DNA from: Meloidogyne chitwoodi
Lineage: Eukaryota; Nematoda; Chromadorea; Rhabditida; Meloidogynidae
NCBI GenBank assembly: GCA_015183035.1
Contig: JACZZP010000012.1
Location: 2,232,001-2,296,000 of the forward strand
Direction of reading: 5' to 3'
DNA length: 64,000 bases
A model generated the notes under the pieces. It saw only the letters and a list, made by a program, of their open reading frames with translations. It was not told the DNA's origin and did not search any database. The stretch's first letter is position 1. Each line of letters begins with the position of its first letter. A program made the translations under genes and the position numbers. Below, in pieces: positions 12,795 to 24,350 of the stretch.

Positions 12795-14781
12795 TTAATT
12801 ATAAAATGTTTTCTTTTAATTTAATTTTTTACAATACTTAGAATTGATTCATTATTGGAGGCATTGGGAACTTGTAATGCCAGAAAATAATCTGTAGAAT
12901 TTTCTTTTTGGAATTTTGATGCTGCTCATTATTCTTGTTTATCAGGTTTCTTTTTAAATTTAAATGTTTTTATTTTTATTTATTTTTATATCCAGAAATT
13001 TCAACTGAATTTTTCCAGGATTAAGTTAAGAAGGTTAAACTGGACTCTGAAGAAAGCTGTGAATCACTTTGGTTTATTTTTATTTTTTTTACTCAAAAAT
13101 ATTTCCAACATTTTCTGAATTTTAGTAGTAGGATTTAAGGATGAATTAGAGGTTTTTTTAATATTTTATATTTTTTAAGAAAATGTCTTCTCAAAATGGC
13201 TTATTCATGGAGATTTGACTATTACTTCGAATGTTTTGGTTAAAAATCTGGAAAATGTATAGTGATGAAGAGGAAGAAAATAATGATGCTAATGAGGATG
13301 AAGATTCTTTTTCTTCTTGTGATGACAAAGGTTTACTTTTTTCTTTCTAATGTCGAGGGTCAAAGTTTTTGTATAAAAACTTTAGGTTCTTTGGACAATT
13401 TTGTAATTTTATTGACAAGGGTCATTTTAAGAAGATTAACATTTATTTTCTCAAATTTTGTTCTAATAATATTAGAATTAAGCCAGGACTGATACAAGAT
13501 ATTGGTATATTTTAAATATATATTGATTAAGCCGTCAGACTCTAATTAAATCTAATTGTAATACTGTGTTAATCTATGAAGCGATTATTTACTTTTTGTC
13601 TCTGTAAACGCTATTTCTCAAATTTTCTATGTATTAGCAATTATTTTGTGTCAATACATTTCGTCATCAGAAGTTTCACGACATTTTGTCCCAACAGCAA
13701 AAAATCGTAACTTGTACGAACGAAATGTAGTTTTTTGCCGTAGAGACGAAATGTCGTGCAATAGAGTAGCACGAAATGTACGTGAGCATTTTTCAGTCAT
13801 TATTTACTTTTTATCTCTTCCTACACTATTTCTCAAATTTTCTATGTATAATTTCTTTTATTATTAAGAGGAATATTTTTACGAAAAGGTCATCTCAATA
13901 CCGCTATCTCAGTACCAAAAATTTTCCTTAATTTTATATTTTTTTTAATTTTTCGAACTTTTAAATGTTTTTTTAATTTATTATTTTTTTTTAGCAAATA
14001 CTGAAGAACAACATCTATTTAATGGCCAAATTGAATCATCTAAAGATTTCTATTTGTAAATGAAAAACCTTTATTCAACGCTGAAGCTCGTTTATTTTCT
14101 TGTACTTATTTAAATCGTCCTGCATTAATGAAAGAACGTTTTGAGAAGAAGTATGACATCCCGAATTGGATAAAAGGTTAGCTAAAGAAAGAATAAATAT
14201 TGAAGTGAAACCAATTCTTAAATGTCAAGAGGTTTTAATTCTTAATTAATTTTTAATTATATTTTTTTAAAAGATAGAAATTCCTATCTCTTCTATTTAT
14301 TTTGTTGATTTTAATAAAAATTTAATAATTTATGAAAGAATTATTTGTGATAATAATAAGATGTTAGTTTAAGAATTTAAATAAAATTTAATGAAATTGA
14401 ATAACATTCTTTTTTAAGTGTTCCAACTGCAAAAAAATTTCTGGATGAATTACAACAAAACTAGCAAGGATGAATTTGAGGTTTTTTTATTATAAATTTT
14501 TTTTTAATATTTTATATTTTTTTAAGAAAATGTCTTCTCATTTTGGACATAAACTTGGCACAATAATTCAGAATATGCATTAAATGGCCTTATTCCTGGA
14601 GATTTGACTACTTTGAATGTTATGGTTAAAAATATGGAAAATGTAAGGTTAAATTTTTTAAGAAATTTTCCTTAAGGTTAGGGGAACAGTGAATACTTTT
14701 TTTCTTAATTATATAGTCAATAAAATAAGTATTTAATATAATGTTCTAGTTGGTGTAATGGTTAAACCTTAGTCTTGGCTG
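12795..14781 (+). repeat. Duplicated block, copy 1 (second copy at 62014-64000)
   Basis: Nearly identical to 62014-64000 at a constant offset of about 49,219 bp, with a few substitutions and 1-3-bp indels. Identity begins around the shared TTTTAATTATAAAATG and runs through the tRNA-like segment to the window edge in copy 2. Copy 1 continues at least to 15194 with the rest of the pseudogene. Confidence 0.93.
13655..13780. repeat. Imperfect inverted repeat inside the pseudogene block
   Basis: Outer arms TACATTTCGT/ACGAAATGTA and inner arms CACGACATTTTGTC.. /..GACGAAATGTCGTG pair across about 125 bp. Near-identical direct repeats of about 50 bp (13584-13634 and 13799-13849, sharing CTATTTCTCAAATTTTCTAT) flank it. 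This resembles a small foldback or MITE-type insertion. It is present in both copies of the block (second at about 62874-62999), so it predates the duplication. Confidence 0.7.
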
Positions 14782-14816
14782 TCCGATAGTCGTGGGTTCG
14801 AATCCCGTCAAAGGAA
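14742..14816 (+). repeat. tRNA-like segment in the pseudogene
   Basis: An A-box-like TAGTTGGTGTAATGG and a B box GGGTTCGAATCCCG are spaced as in a tRNA, and the T arm pairs well (GTGGG..TCCCG). The acceptor ends do not pair convincingly. Duplicated with the surrounding block; a partial copy starts at 63961. Confidence 0.55.
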
Positions 14817-15324
14817 GTTTATTTTTATTTTACGGGATAACTTAGAAAGCTTTTTTTACAATTAAAAATTCAAAGATAAATAAGTTTTAGTCCTTTTCCA
14901 TTTAATTAGAACTTGACAAAAATTTATATATTTAAATTAATATTTTATTTAGGAAACTAACTATCTGGATTTGATTTTCATCGACTTTGGACTTTCTCAA
15001 CTTCGCAGAAACCTGAAGATGAAGCTGCTGATCTTTCGCTTACATATATTAAGATGATGAACGTGAAATATTTGACTGGAAGTACTGCTAGCGCTTTTCT
15101 TGAATATATTGAAAGAAATATTCCTTAAGGAGTGGCCATGAAAGTTACATATAAAGAAATACCAAAGACGATAACTTCATCATCTCAACAATAGTTGTTT
15201 AATTTTTTAAATATTTATTTTTGATAAATTTTGTTTTTTTAAAAGTATTTTTTCTATATAATGTCTCCAATTTTTCTTAAAAATCACTATGTTGGATATA
15301 GGAATTGTAGACACTGTTGTTTTT

Positions 15325-15540
15325 GCTCTTTTTCTCTGTACCTGTTTTACTCCCCGTTTAAAAGTTTTTAGTTCAGTTTTATAGGGTAAAAAATTTTGGG
15401 GGTGGGTGGGAGGGCCGCACACATCCCCTCATTATGGCACGACTCCGGCCCACCCTCCCACCCTCTCGTTTTTTTTTACCCTATAAAACTGAAAAAATTA
15501 CTTTTAAATGGGGAGTAGAACAGGTACAGAGAAAAAGAGT
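15325..15540. repeat. Long inverted repeat (foldback/MITE-like)
   Basis: Arms of about 93 bp (15325-15417 and 15446-15540) are near-perfect reverse complements around a 28-bp spacer. They include GGTACAGAGAAAAAG, TTTTATAGGGTAAA and a GGGTGGGTGGGAGGG stretch facing CCCTCCCACCC. The G-rich arm tips stand out in this AT-rich DNA. No coding content. Confidence 0.85.
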
Positions 15541-15907
15541 AAATGAAAAATAGTACACACCAATGAAATAGCAAAAAAAATTCAATTTATTAAAAATATT
15601 TCCAAGTCCAAAAATCGATATAAGAAGTTGTAAAAAAATAAATGAAATTATACATTGGAAAATTGAGAAATAGAGTTGGCAGAGATAACAAGAAGAATGT
15701 CGCCATTAAGAAAATTTTTAAAAATGTTAGAGAATTTTCGATTTTTATGTTAGAGTGAGGTAAGGTGAGCCAATACTATTATAGAAAGCAAAATTAGAGA
15801 CGCATAAAAACAAGCACAAGTTATACACAGGAACTTTGAGAAATAGTGTTAGCAGAGATAAAAGTATACTCTAACTTTTCAAAAAAGCTACTCAAAGTTT
15901 CAAAATC

Positions 15908-16160
15908 GATACAAATCAATATATCGATTTTTTCAAAAATATAAATTTTCTCTAATTCGAGATCATTCGAGACAATCAATAAAATCGATATATCGATTTT
16001 TTCAAAAATATAAATTTTCTAAAAATATTCTTAATTCGAGATTAGTCGAGACAATCAATAAAATCGATATATCGATTTTTTCAAAAATATAAATTTTCCA
16101 AAAATTTTCCCAATTCGAGATCATTCGAGACAATCAATAAAATCGATATATCGATTTTTT
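15908..16160. repeat. Tandem repeat of about 77-80 bp with ATCGATATATCGAT palindromes
   Basis: Three full units and a partial one share AATCGATATATCGATTTTTT, CAAAAATATAAATTTTC, AATTCGAGAT and TCGAGACAATCAATAAA. Each unit contains a perfect 14-bp palindrome. The array lies in noncoding DNA downstream (3') of the CNG channel gene. Confidence 0.85.
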
Positions 16161-16225
16161 TATTTATATTTAAAAAAATTATAAGTCCAAAAAATCTATT
16201 TTAATGTGTCAATTATAAACTAATA

Positions 16226-16329
16226 CAGTAAGAAAAGACTCTCTAGCTTTGCGCTAAAACGGATTTTTAAAATAAAAATAATTTATAATTGCCATTTCAA
16301 CGCCATTTAGAAAGTGCCTTTTCTTACTG
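16226..16329. mobile_element. Small MITE with 12-bp terminal inverted repeats and TA target duplication
   Basis: The termini CAGTAAGAAAAG and CTTTTCTTACTG are perfect reverse complements about 104 bp apart. Each end is flanked by TA (16224-16225 and 16330-16331). A TA duplication and CAGT-type ends suggest a Tc1/mariner-related nonautonomous element. No coding capacity. Confidence 0.8.
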
Positions 16330-16467
16330 TATAAGTTGATGATTTTTGACCTTTCAAAAAAATCGAAGAACAAAATATTGAGCATTTATTACTGAAATGA
16401 TATGTAAAAAATGTATAAATCCATAAAAAGGCGGATTTTGATTAAATTTTACCAAAGTTTTACTTCA

Positions 16468-19400
16468 TTAATCTTCTCCAAAGTGTTCAACATCTTCATC
16501 TTCTAATTGTGCTTCTTTTTCTTTAGCCAGAACAGCATATTTTCGAAGTTTTGATTCCAAGTATGTTATTCTTTCTCGGAGTTTTGTTTCAGTATTTGTT
16601 TGCTCTGCTAAAAGCCGTGCAACTCTATTAGTAAAAATATTAAGATTAATTTTTTTAGAAATCCTGATAAACGCTTAACAAATTAAAAACTCCGAAATTA
16701 CCAAATTATGTACAACTACAAAACTAAATGGTGCAAACTTTTACTGCGGAAAATGAGGGAGACGTCGAGGTTCGAACTCGCGTAGTGGACAACGTAATCT
16801 AGATTTGTAGATTAATGTCACCTAATTTGAAGAATACGAACAGACGATTGTAGTTCTTCAGTCATCTCTTCTGCAGATTTTTGTTCTTCTGGGGCATTCT
16901 CATCCAGAAGATTGTCTTTTCGCAATAATTCTCGCCCCTTAAGAGTATTTAAGTTTTTATAATAAATTAAATTATAAAAATAACCTTGTTTATAAGAATT
17001 TTTCTAGCCTCAGGGTATTCTTTTAACGCTAAAATTGAAATTGATTAAAATATTTTTTAATTTTAATTAACCTATCCAAAGATCAACTTTATTCAAGACG
17101 AACAAATCAGTATAGCCAACTGAACGAACATTTGCAGTTCTCCGATTACCATTTTTACTTCCAGCAATGTTTAGAATCGATCCAAATAAAAAAATGTGGA
17201 AGTATGAAAAGATTAATTATTTAAAAAATTTACAATTCGCCAAAGACGGCACCTTCCGAAAGAGTAGCAAATACTTTTGAACCATCATCACTTACAACTT
17301 GAAGCATTCCTCTTAAATAAATATTATCTAAAATATTTTCAAAATAAAAAAAACCTTTTAACAATATACATTTCACGTCCAATATCTCCTTTACGGCAGA
17401 CATAATCGTTTGGACTAAATACTTGCAATTGTAATTTAAGCACCAACTCAGCCAAAAGACCTGCCTCACAATCCTAAAAAGAAATAATCTTTTAAGCATA
17501 TTTATGAGCAATATACTACTATAGAAAGGAAGCTATCTTTTCCTAAAGTATTGTACAATATTATAATTTAAAAAATTTACCTGAAAAATGCGTACTTTGC
17601 GAAGAGTTTCAAAATGAACATGCATTGCAATTTCAGCTTGTAATTTATTAGGCAACACCTTCAGAACTTGGGCATCAGCAAGTCCCTGTTTATTTGCCCA
17701 TAAATAGTCAAACCATTTAATGACACGCATTTCCAACTTGATATAAAAAAATTCTATAAAAGTTAGAAAGTATTTAAACCTGTTTTCCAACTCCTCGAAG
17801 ATCCATATATTGCTTTATTGAATCAATTCTGTTTTGAAAATCTGTTCGTCCAGCACTTACATTTGAAATCATACTGAAAATATTAAAAAATGATAAAAGC
17901 GTGGAAAATGTCTAGTTGGCTTCCTAAAAAATTATACAAACCTGCCAACATTTCCAACAATTGTAGCAAATATAAGTACTCCACACATTAAATCAACCGT
18001 TACAAATGCATATTCAACATTTTGTTGAGGTCCAGGGACTTCTCCAATTGTTGTTAAAATTAATGTTGACCAGTAGAAACTGATAAAAAAAGAAACAATA
18101 AAATAATTAATAATAAAACCTGTAAATATATCTGCGAGTCAAAGTATCATTAATTCCATCAGGCAAACTTTGTTTATTTTGAGCACCATATACCCATGGA
18201 TCTGCACCCAATCCGATACTTTCAGAAATGAGAAAGTAAAAGCTTAAATTAAAAAAAAGAATTAATATAATCAATAAAATACCAAGCATTCCAATGGATT
18301 ATAACAGCAATATACCAAACAACAACACCAACTCTAAAAGCATTAGGCATAGATGTTCGAGTTTCTGTTTGTTCCATAAAACGTTGAATTCTTTCTCTTT
18401 TAAGCAATCGATTTAAACGAAAAATAGGCACAGATCTCCAAAGTATCATTAAGCAAAAATGATCAATTGGTAATAAACTGGCAATATCAATCTAAAAATT
18501 AAAAAAATAATGAGAACCTAAATAAAAATATGTTTATTAATGTAAAAAATAAAAGAAGTGGAATGAAATCAGAAAATATTTATAAAAATCTGTTTAAAAT
18601 GTTTTCCAACAGACGGCTTCGAACTCTCAAATATAGAACAGTCAACATAGGATTAAACCACTACACTACAACACTCTTAGCATGATTATTCAAAAGTTTA
18701 ATAATCACTAATAAATAATTTATAAAATACCAAAAATTGTCGACTTCTGAGGTAGAGAGAACGAATTTTGGCACAATCACGCACTAAAAGGCCTTGCTCC
18801 AAATAACCTTAAAATTATAAATTAAAAAATACACAAGAAATAAAAAATAAAACCTGTACGAGAACGAACAAACATATCAGCAGCATAAAATGAATCCATT
18901 AAAAGGTCAAGTATTAACCAAAGAATCCAAAGACGACCAGCAGCCAAATCAATAAAGACAACTCTGGCTATAACAACCTAAATATAAATTTTAATTATAA
19001 ACTAAAATTAGTTTAATCTTCAAAACTAACCAAAAGATTGTAGACATAGGCAATAGAAACTAGAGCAATCCAATGATAATATTCTAAAAATATTCAAAGT
19101 AAAAATTGAAAAAAAAACCTGGATCGTTTGAATCAAAAACAACTCTGGAAAACCAATTTCTTCTATCGTCATCATTAATACTTATTTGTTGATTAATAAC
19201 ATTGTCTGACTATAAAAATTATTAATATAAAAATAACCTAACCTTTTTTAAAAACCTGAATTCCTGTTCCAGACATCCCAAATTTTGACATAAAATTAGC
19301 TTGCTCCAATGCATTTTCATCCATTATTCGATTTCGACCCCGAAAACGTGATATTGACTATAAAATATTATTCAAACGTTTCATATTTTTAAAAAATTTA

Positions 19401-20670
19401 AAAAAGCAAAAAAAAACCTTGGAAAGTCCTTTAATAAGTGAAGGGTTCATTTGAGCTGTTATTCGCTTTTGTTGATCTTCATTAACAATTAAAGAAATTT
19501 TTTGTTGTTTTATAGAAACCTTTCTTTGTTGTTCCAATGTTGGACTGCTTATTGTAATAAGAGGAGGAGTTAAGACTGTAATATTTTTATTTCCTACTCC
19601 TACTTCAGAAGAAGATTGAATTATATTATTATGATCCTCTATTGAAGTTATTCCACTTGCTATTGAACCATTTTGTTTAATAATATTTTCTTCTTCTATA
19701 GTTAATTCTTTTTTATTTTCTTCATTCTCTATAGAAATATTAAAACTTTTTGAAATTGAAGGAATAATATTTGGTGGTTCTGAGACAATATTTTTTGAAT
19801 TAATTGTTCTACTTCTCTATAAAAAAATATTAAATTGTTTTAAAAAAAAAGTAAACTAAAAAATTAAACCTTTCTCGGTTCAGCCAATTGTATATCCAAA
19901 GTTGAACTAAATGTTTTATTTTTATCATCAACATCTTTATTTTTATTATATTCTTCTTCTCCAAATAATGATGATGATGGAGAAAATCTTAATGGCTCAA
20001 CTTTAATAGTTCTTTTCCGACTTTTTTGAAAACGTTCAACATCTAATGATTGTTGTTGTCTCAAATTTTTTCTTCTAGTTTTTCCATCAACTTTTTTCAA
20101 TTCTTTTTCTTCTTCTTCTGTTTTTATTTTTAAATTATCTTCTTTTTCAATTTGTTTATGTTGATTTTGTTGTTCTCCAACATCCTATAATTTGAAAAAA
20201 GAATAAAAGAGGGATGAAGAAAATTTTTTTCATCAAGTTTTTTCCATTATAATAAAAAAACAAATATTAAAAAAATTAAAACCTAAGTAAAATAAATTAC
20301 TTCATTTTCGTCAAAATGTTCATCATCATTATCTGAAACAGTCTCTCTAACCAAATGCCTTTCCCATCTTCTCATTGAGGCTCTTTGTTTATTCCATTGA
20401 TTATTATAAGTGCTAGATGTTGTTTCTGTTAAATGTTGTTGATAACTGCTGCTAGTATTTGGTTGAGTATCATCAAATGGTGATCGACTCTGTGAGGCTG
20501 AAAATACTCGAGCAGAAAAAACACGTTGTCGGTTAGTTGACTAAATGTAAAATAAAATTTAAATAATAGTTTATTAATTTAAAAACCTGAGAAATACCAG
20601 TAGAGTCAGCAATTCTGTTGCTTTCAAGGGGCAATCTTATTTTACGCTTCATTGAAGAATTTTTATTCAT
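16468..20670 (-). CDS. Cyclic-nucleotide-gated cation channel subunit (alpha-type)
   Basis: Many exons on the minus strand, estimated at 850-950 residues. A long charged, low-complexity cytosolic N-terminus (about 20670-19260) precedes six transmembrane segments. The pore reads [14 protein letters not shown] (18037-18078), with the Glu-containing filter of alpha-type subunits. The C-linker contains [13 protein letters not shown] and [11 protein letters not shown], and the cyclic-nucleotide-binding domain shows [30 protein letters not shown] and [14 protein letters not shown]-terminal coiled coil ([20 protein letters not shown]) matches the CLZ trimerisation zipper of alpha subunits. In nematodes such channels act in cilia of sensory neurons downstream of receptor guanylyl cyclases. 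Closest to TAX-4/CNG-type subunits, but I cannot assign the orthologue. Introns hold tRNA-like segments. Confidence 0.92.
16750..16825 (-). repeat. tRNA-like segment in a CNG-channel intron
   Basis: On the minus strand a B-box-like GAGTTCGAACCTC follows an A-box-like TTAGGTGACATTAAT. It lies in an enlarged intron between C-terminal exons. Degenerate; probably tRNA-derived. Confidence 0.4.
18605..18680 (-). repeat. tRNA-like segment in a CNG-channel intron
   Basis: Minus strand: TGTAGTGTAGTGGTTTAAT (A-box-like) and GAGAGTTCGAAGCC (B-box-like) at tRNA spacing, in another enlarged intron of the same gene. The acceptor stem is not convincing. Confidence 0.5.
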
Positions 20671-21791
20671 TTTCGCCAAAAGTTGTCAAAGGCATAACAA
20701 ATAAATAAATTGGAGAAAATGCTCAAATAAGTGACTAAAAATAAAAAATAGTATAGAAAAAAATGAGGAAAGAATACCTTCTCCCTCTTAAAAGAACCAA
20801 TTAGTATTAAAATGAGCTTAAAAATTAAAGTCTATAAAAAAATTTTGAGCGAGTTTTAAATTTTTTTATAACAACAATGTATGGGTGGGGATTAATTTTA
20901 AATATTTTTAATGTTAAATTTTTATTATTAACATAATAAAAATATTTATTGTTGGAAAGTAATCGTCCTCAATTAGCTAAGAACCGACACGTTCGATCTC
21001 GCGCCTGGATGAATTATCTCTTAATGAAACTAAAAGGCCATTACAACGATTTACTTTTATTTAAAAAAGTCATTTTCATTAATGCAAAAAGTGAAAAATT
21101 CCTTATTTTAAAATATAAAAAAATTTGAGGAAGAAAATATCCATTAGCGCCGATTAGAAAAACGCCCTTTTACCCTTTTTATTTAATATCTTTCACCCAC
21201 CTTCATATATTCACACATCATCCACATCTCTTGTGTCCATTTAGTGTCTATATATTATATTAAACATTCTTCATTAAAAAAACCTCTTCTTCAACTATAA
21301 AAAATAAATTGCTATGGAAACAATTTATACGCAAAGTGCCAAAAATAAATTAAATGAGAGGAGCATCTTCCCATTTGATCAAAGAATTTTTCTTTCAGGA
21401 TATTTACGAAAAAATGAAATTAAAAAAATTCAGCTTTGAAAATAAAGTGATATAAACATAATAATTAATTTGTGAAAATTTAACAAAAATTTACCAGTAT
21501 TTTATTATTATAAAATAACTAAAAAAATATATGTACATAAAAATTTTAAAACAAAGCAAACATAGAAATAAATTAAATGTAGATAATATAATTGGGAGAA
21601 AAAGGCACTTTTGGAATGCAATAAAAACTTTGCTATAAATCAAAGATGAACCCCAATAAATGTTCCAAATAAAAATTAATGTGATACTCTGAAGTTGGTC
21701 CTCCCATCTTTGATAGCGTCTATACATGTTGATATACTGGGTGAAGAACAAATTTTTTTACTAGACATCTTTTCGTTTTTTGCTGGTAATT
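20671..21791. other. Intergenic between CNG channel and Orai
   Basis: AT-rich DNA upstream of the CNG gene and downstream of Orai (both minus strand). A weak B-box-like GTTCGATCTCGC occurs near 20990. The minus-strand open frame 21491-21751 directly follows the Orai stop and is probably 3' UTR. No gene supported. Confidence 0.55.
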
Positions 21792-23768
21792 TCAATCTCT
21801 ATAGTTCCTCAAATTAGTTCCTCCACTTTTAATATGTGTAGTAGTAGCAGGATGTTGAATATTTCCAGCTTCTGCTTCACATAAATATTTTTGCAAGTCG
21901 ACAACTTTATCGCTTACACGTTCAATCGTATGTGTAAAACTAAAAAAGTAGGAAAAAATATTTTAAAATTAAATAAAAATTAAACCGATTTCGATGTATC
22001 AAGTAAGAAATGACAATAAAGATTATTAGAACAGGAACTGAAATTTTATAAAATATAATTTAAAAAAAAGAACAAAATTTTTTCTCAAATAATAAAAAGT
22101 AGTGGTATTTCAGAAATAATAAAATTTATACCAAGCATTCCCGTAGTTATATAGGCAGCAAAAATATAGCCAATTGCATTGAATTTTACAAAGAAAATAA
22201 CTCCAATTTCTAGAAGAAAAAGCAAAAGACCAACACAAGTTGAGAAAAACCAAGAAAGTTCAATGTAAAACCTAAATGTTTAAATTTATATTAATTTTTA
22301 TTTTAAAAATAAAACCTCAATTTTATATGTGGAGAATCTTGGGTGCACCCATTAGCCTCTTTAAAATAATTTTTTTTAATTTTAAAATATAAAAAGAAAC
22401 CAATATAAGGTAAAAGGCATGTTGACATCATTAGAGCCAATAAATGAACAGAAACTAATAATGTAGTAACAACACCTAACATTATTAAAAGAGGTTTTGG
22501 AGTATCTGGCAAATACTGCAATTCAACAAGCGCAATCTAAAAATAAATAAATTTTAGAATAATTTCTAGTTTTTTAGCCAAAAAAATGAATAAACTAACC
22601 ATTGCGAAACCCGAAAGAAGTGCAGAAGTTCTCGAAGATGCTTTCAATTGGGCTCTACTCAAATCATAACGATATTTCTCGTTTATTGAAAGTTCGCCTC
22701 TATGCCTAAAATATTAATTTAAAGATTATTTTAAGAAAAAAACTTTTGAATAGGCTCAAGATGATAAGGCAAAAATTCCCTCCTAGAATTAATTTTTGAT
22801 TTTGATGATTTTGTTGGAGTTCCGATTCCTCCACTACCAACACCACAACCACCACCAATAGCAGTGGTAGTTGTACTATCCCCTGCCAAACTTTCCCCAC
22901 AACTTCCCCCGCCAGACATTTGCGAAAATGGAGGTATAGCAACAGCTATCGCAGTTGCTGTACTCATTGCAATTTTAGGACCAATAAATAAATTGTTTGT
23001 ACTATTCTTCTTTTGCTGTTGTTGATTTAATAAAGGAAAACTATCGATTTGTTGTTGTTGTTGAAGATTTGTTAATGCAGCTGTATAAAGTGGAGAGCGA
23101 TGATTATTTTGTTGTTGATATAGAAAAGGGAGGAAAGATTGATTATTATTTTGTTGATTTAAACTGCTCCCATTATTTATTCCAACATATGAACGTTTAG
23201 CAGCAATTGGAAAAGAAGCACCATTTGGAATATTCACGCTGCTATTTTGAATTTTATTACCATCATTATTATTTTGATATGTTAATGAAGAATTTGTAAG
23301 TGAATTTGAAGAAATATTTCGAGCTATTTGATAATTCATTATTGTTGTTTGTGGCAAACAATTTATTAATTTTGTTGAAATATTTTGTGATTGAAAATTA
23401 TTATTTAAAATTGTTGATGAAAAGCAGTTATTATTATTTTCTTGTTCTTTTTCCTCATCATCATCTTTTTGTTTTTCTTCTTCCTCTTTCCACCGCCGAT
23501 TAATGTTAAAAGTGGGCAAGAAGTGAGATGATGAGGAATTGGAATGTGAGGGTGGTAGTAAAAAATGTGGGGGTGGAGGAGATCCAAGATTATTAAGTGA
23601 GCTTTTGGCCGAAATGAACAAATCATCATCAGATGTAAAAATGTTAGTGGTAGAAGAAGAAAAAGAAGAATGTTGTTCTCTCAATGATGGCGGAGAACAT
23701 GAAATTGAAGGCAATTGTGGTGATTCAAATGTGAGGGTGGAGAATGAAGCCCGGTGATCAGTCGTCAT
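21792..23768 (-). CDS. orai-1: Orai store-operated calcium channel (proximal first-exon isoform)
   Basis: A 1025-bp first exon (23768-22744) encodes about 340 low-complexity residues (Asn, Ser, Gln runs). It splices in phase 2 to 22705-22600, then to exons covering the four Orai helices. The cytosolic helix before TM1 reads YDLSRAQLKASSRTSALLSG and TM1 SGFAMIALVELQY, with the Glu that forms the calcium selectivity filter in Orai. TM2-TM4 follow (LLIMLGVVTTLLVSVHLLAL; FSTCVGLLLFLLEIGVIFF; MLVPVLIIFIVISYL), ending ...GGTNLRNYRD before the stop. Orai forms the plasma-membrane CRAC pore opened by STIM. The start ATG at 23768 has an in-frame TAA upstream with no AG between, so this is a true first coding exon. 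The N-terminus is far longer than in vertebrate Orai. Confidence 0.93.
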
Positions 23769-24060
23769 TTTTTGATAATAAATGGAAAATTTTAAAAAAT
23801 TAAATATCAAAATAAAAAAGAATGAAGAATTTTTCGCGTTTTAAGTACCTTTAAAAAAAGAAAAAAAGACAAAAAAAGTTGAACAACTAGTAAATTTTTG
23901 TGTAAAAGATGTGAGGGAAAGTTTTCAAATTAAAAACATGTTTAATCAAGATTAAATTGAGAAAAATCAGAACTATTAATAATAAACTTTAAGTTTCCGA
24001 AAATAATTATTTAATAATAACTTTAAGTTTCCGGAAATAATTTTTAAAAATTCTGATTTA

Positions 24061-24350
24061 TAAACTTGATTTTCCGGAAATAATTTTTTAAAAATTCTGA
24101 TTTATAAACTTGATTTTCCGGAAATAATTTTTTAAAAATTCTGATTTATAAACTTGATTTTCCGGAAATAATTTTTTAAAAATTCTGATTTATAAACTTG
24201 ATTTTCCGGAAATAATTTTTTAAAAATTCTGATTTGTAAACTTGATTTTCCGGAAATAATTTTTTAAAAATTCTGATTTATAAACTTGATTTTCCGGAAA
24301 TAATTTTTTAAAAATTCTGATTTATAAACTTGATTTTTCCGGAAATATTA
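24061..24350. repeat. 44-bp tandem repeat array with TTTCCGGAAATAATTT core
   Basis: Seven near-identical 44-bp units start at 24061, 24105, 24149, 24193, 24237, 24281 and 24325, each with AAACTTGATTTTCCGGAAAT followed by AATTTTTTAAAAATTCTGAT. Degenerate partial units precede it from about 23985. The array lies in the large intron between the two alternative Orai first-exon sets. Confidence 0.93.

Larger units (their letters stand above)
12841..15194 (+). pseudogene. Chimeric pseudogene: Bud32/TP53RK kinase plus MRPS10 C-terminus (copy 1)
   Basis: Fragments match the KEOPS kinase Bud32/TP53RK: FNAEARLFSCTYLNRPALMK (near 14075), ELDKRLAKER, PISSIYFVDFNKNLIIYER, a first HGDLT-like motif (near 13210), a second GDLTTLNVMVKNMENV (near 14600), and FIDFGLSQLRR (near 14975) then PEDEAADL in a shifted frame. 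The same reading then runs into KYLTGSTASAFLEYIERNIP, a stop, GVAMKVTYKE, which is the C-terminus of mitochondrial ribosomal protein S10. There are internal stops (for example after DELQQN, near 14461) and frameshifts. Copy 1 also lost one base in the KKY-HPEL stretch that copy 2 keeps. Bud32 normally transfers phosphate in tRNA t6A synthesis; this copy cannot encode an intact kinase. The first segment (IDSLLEALG.., acidic DEEEENNDANEDED) is unrecognised. Confidence 0.8.

Noticed and set aside
20950..21010. Weak tRNA-like segment
   Set aside because: Only a partial B box and no convincing A box at the correct distance.
21491..21751. Hydrophobic 86-residue frame just after the Orai stop
   Set aside because: No splice link, AT-driven Phe/Ile/Leu content; most likely 3' UTR.
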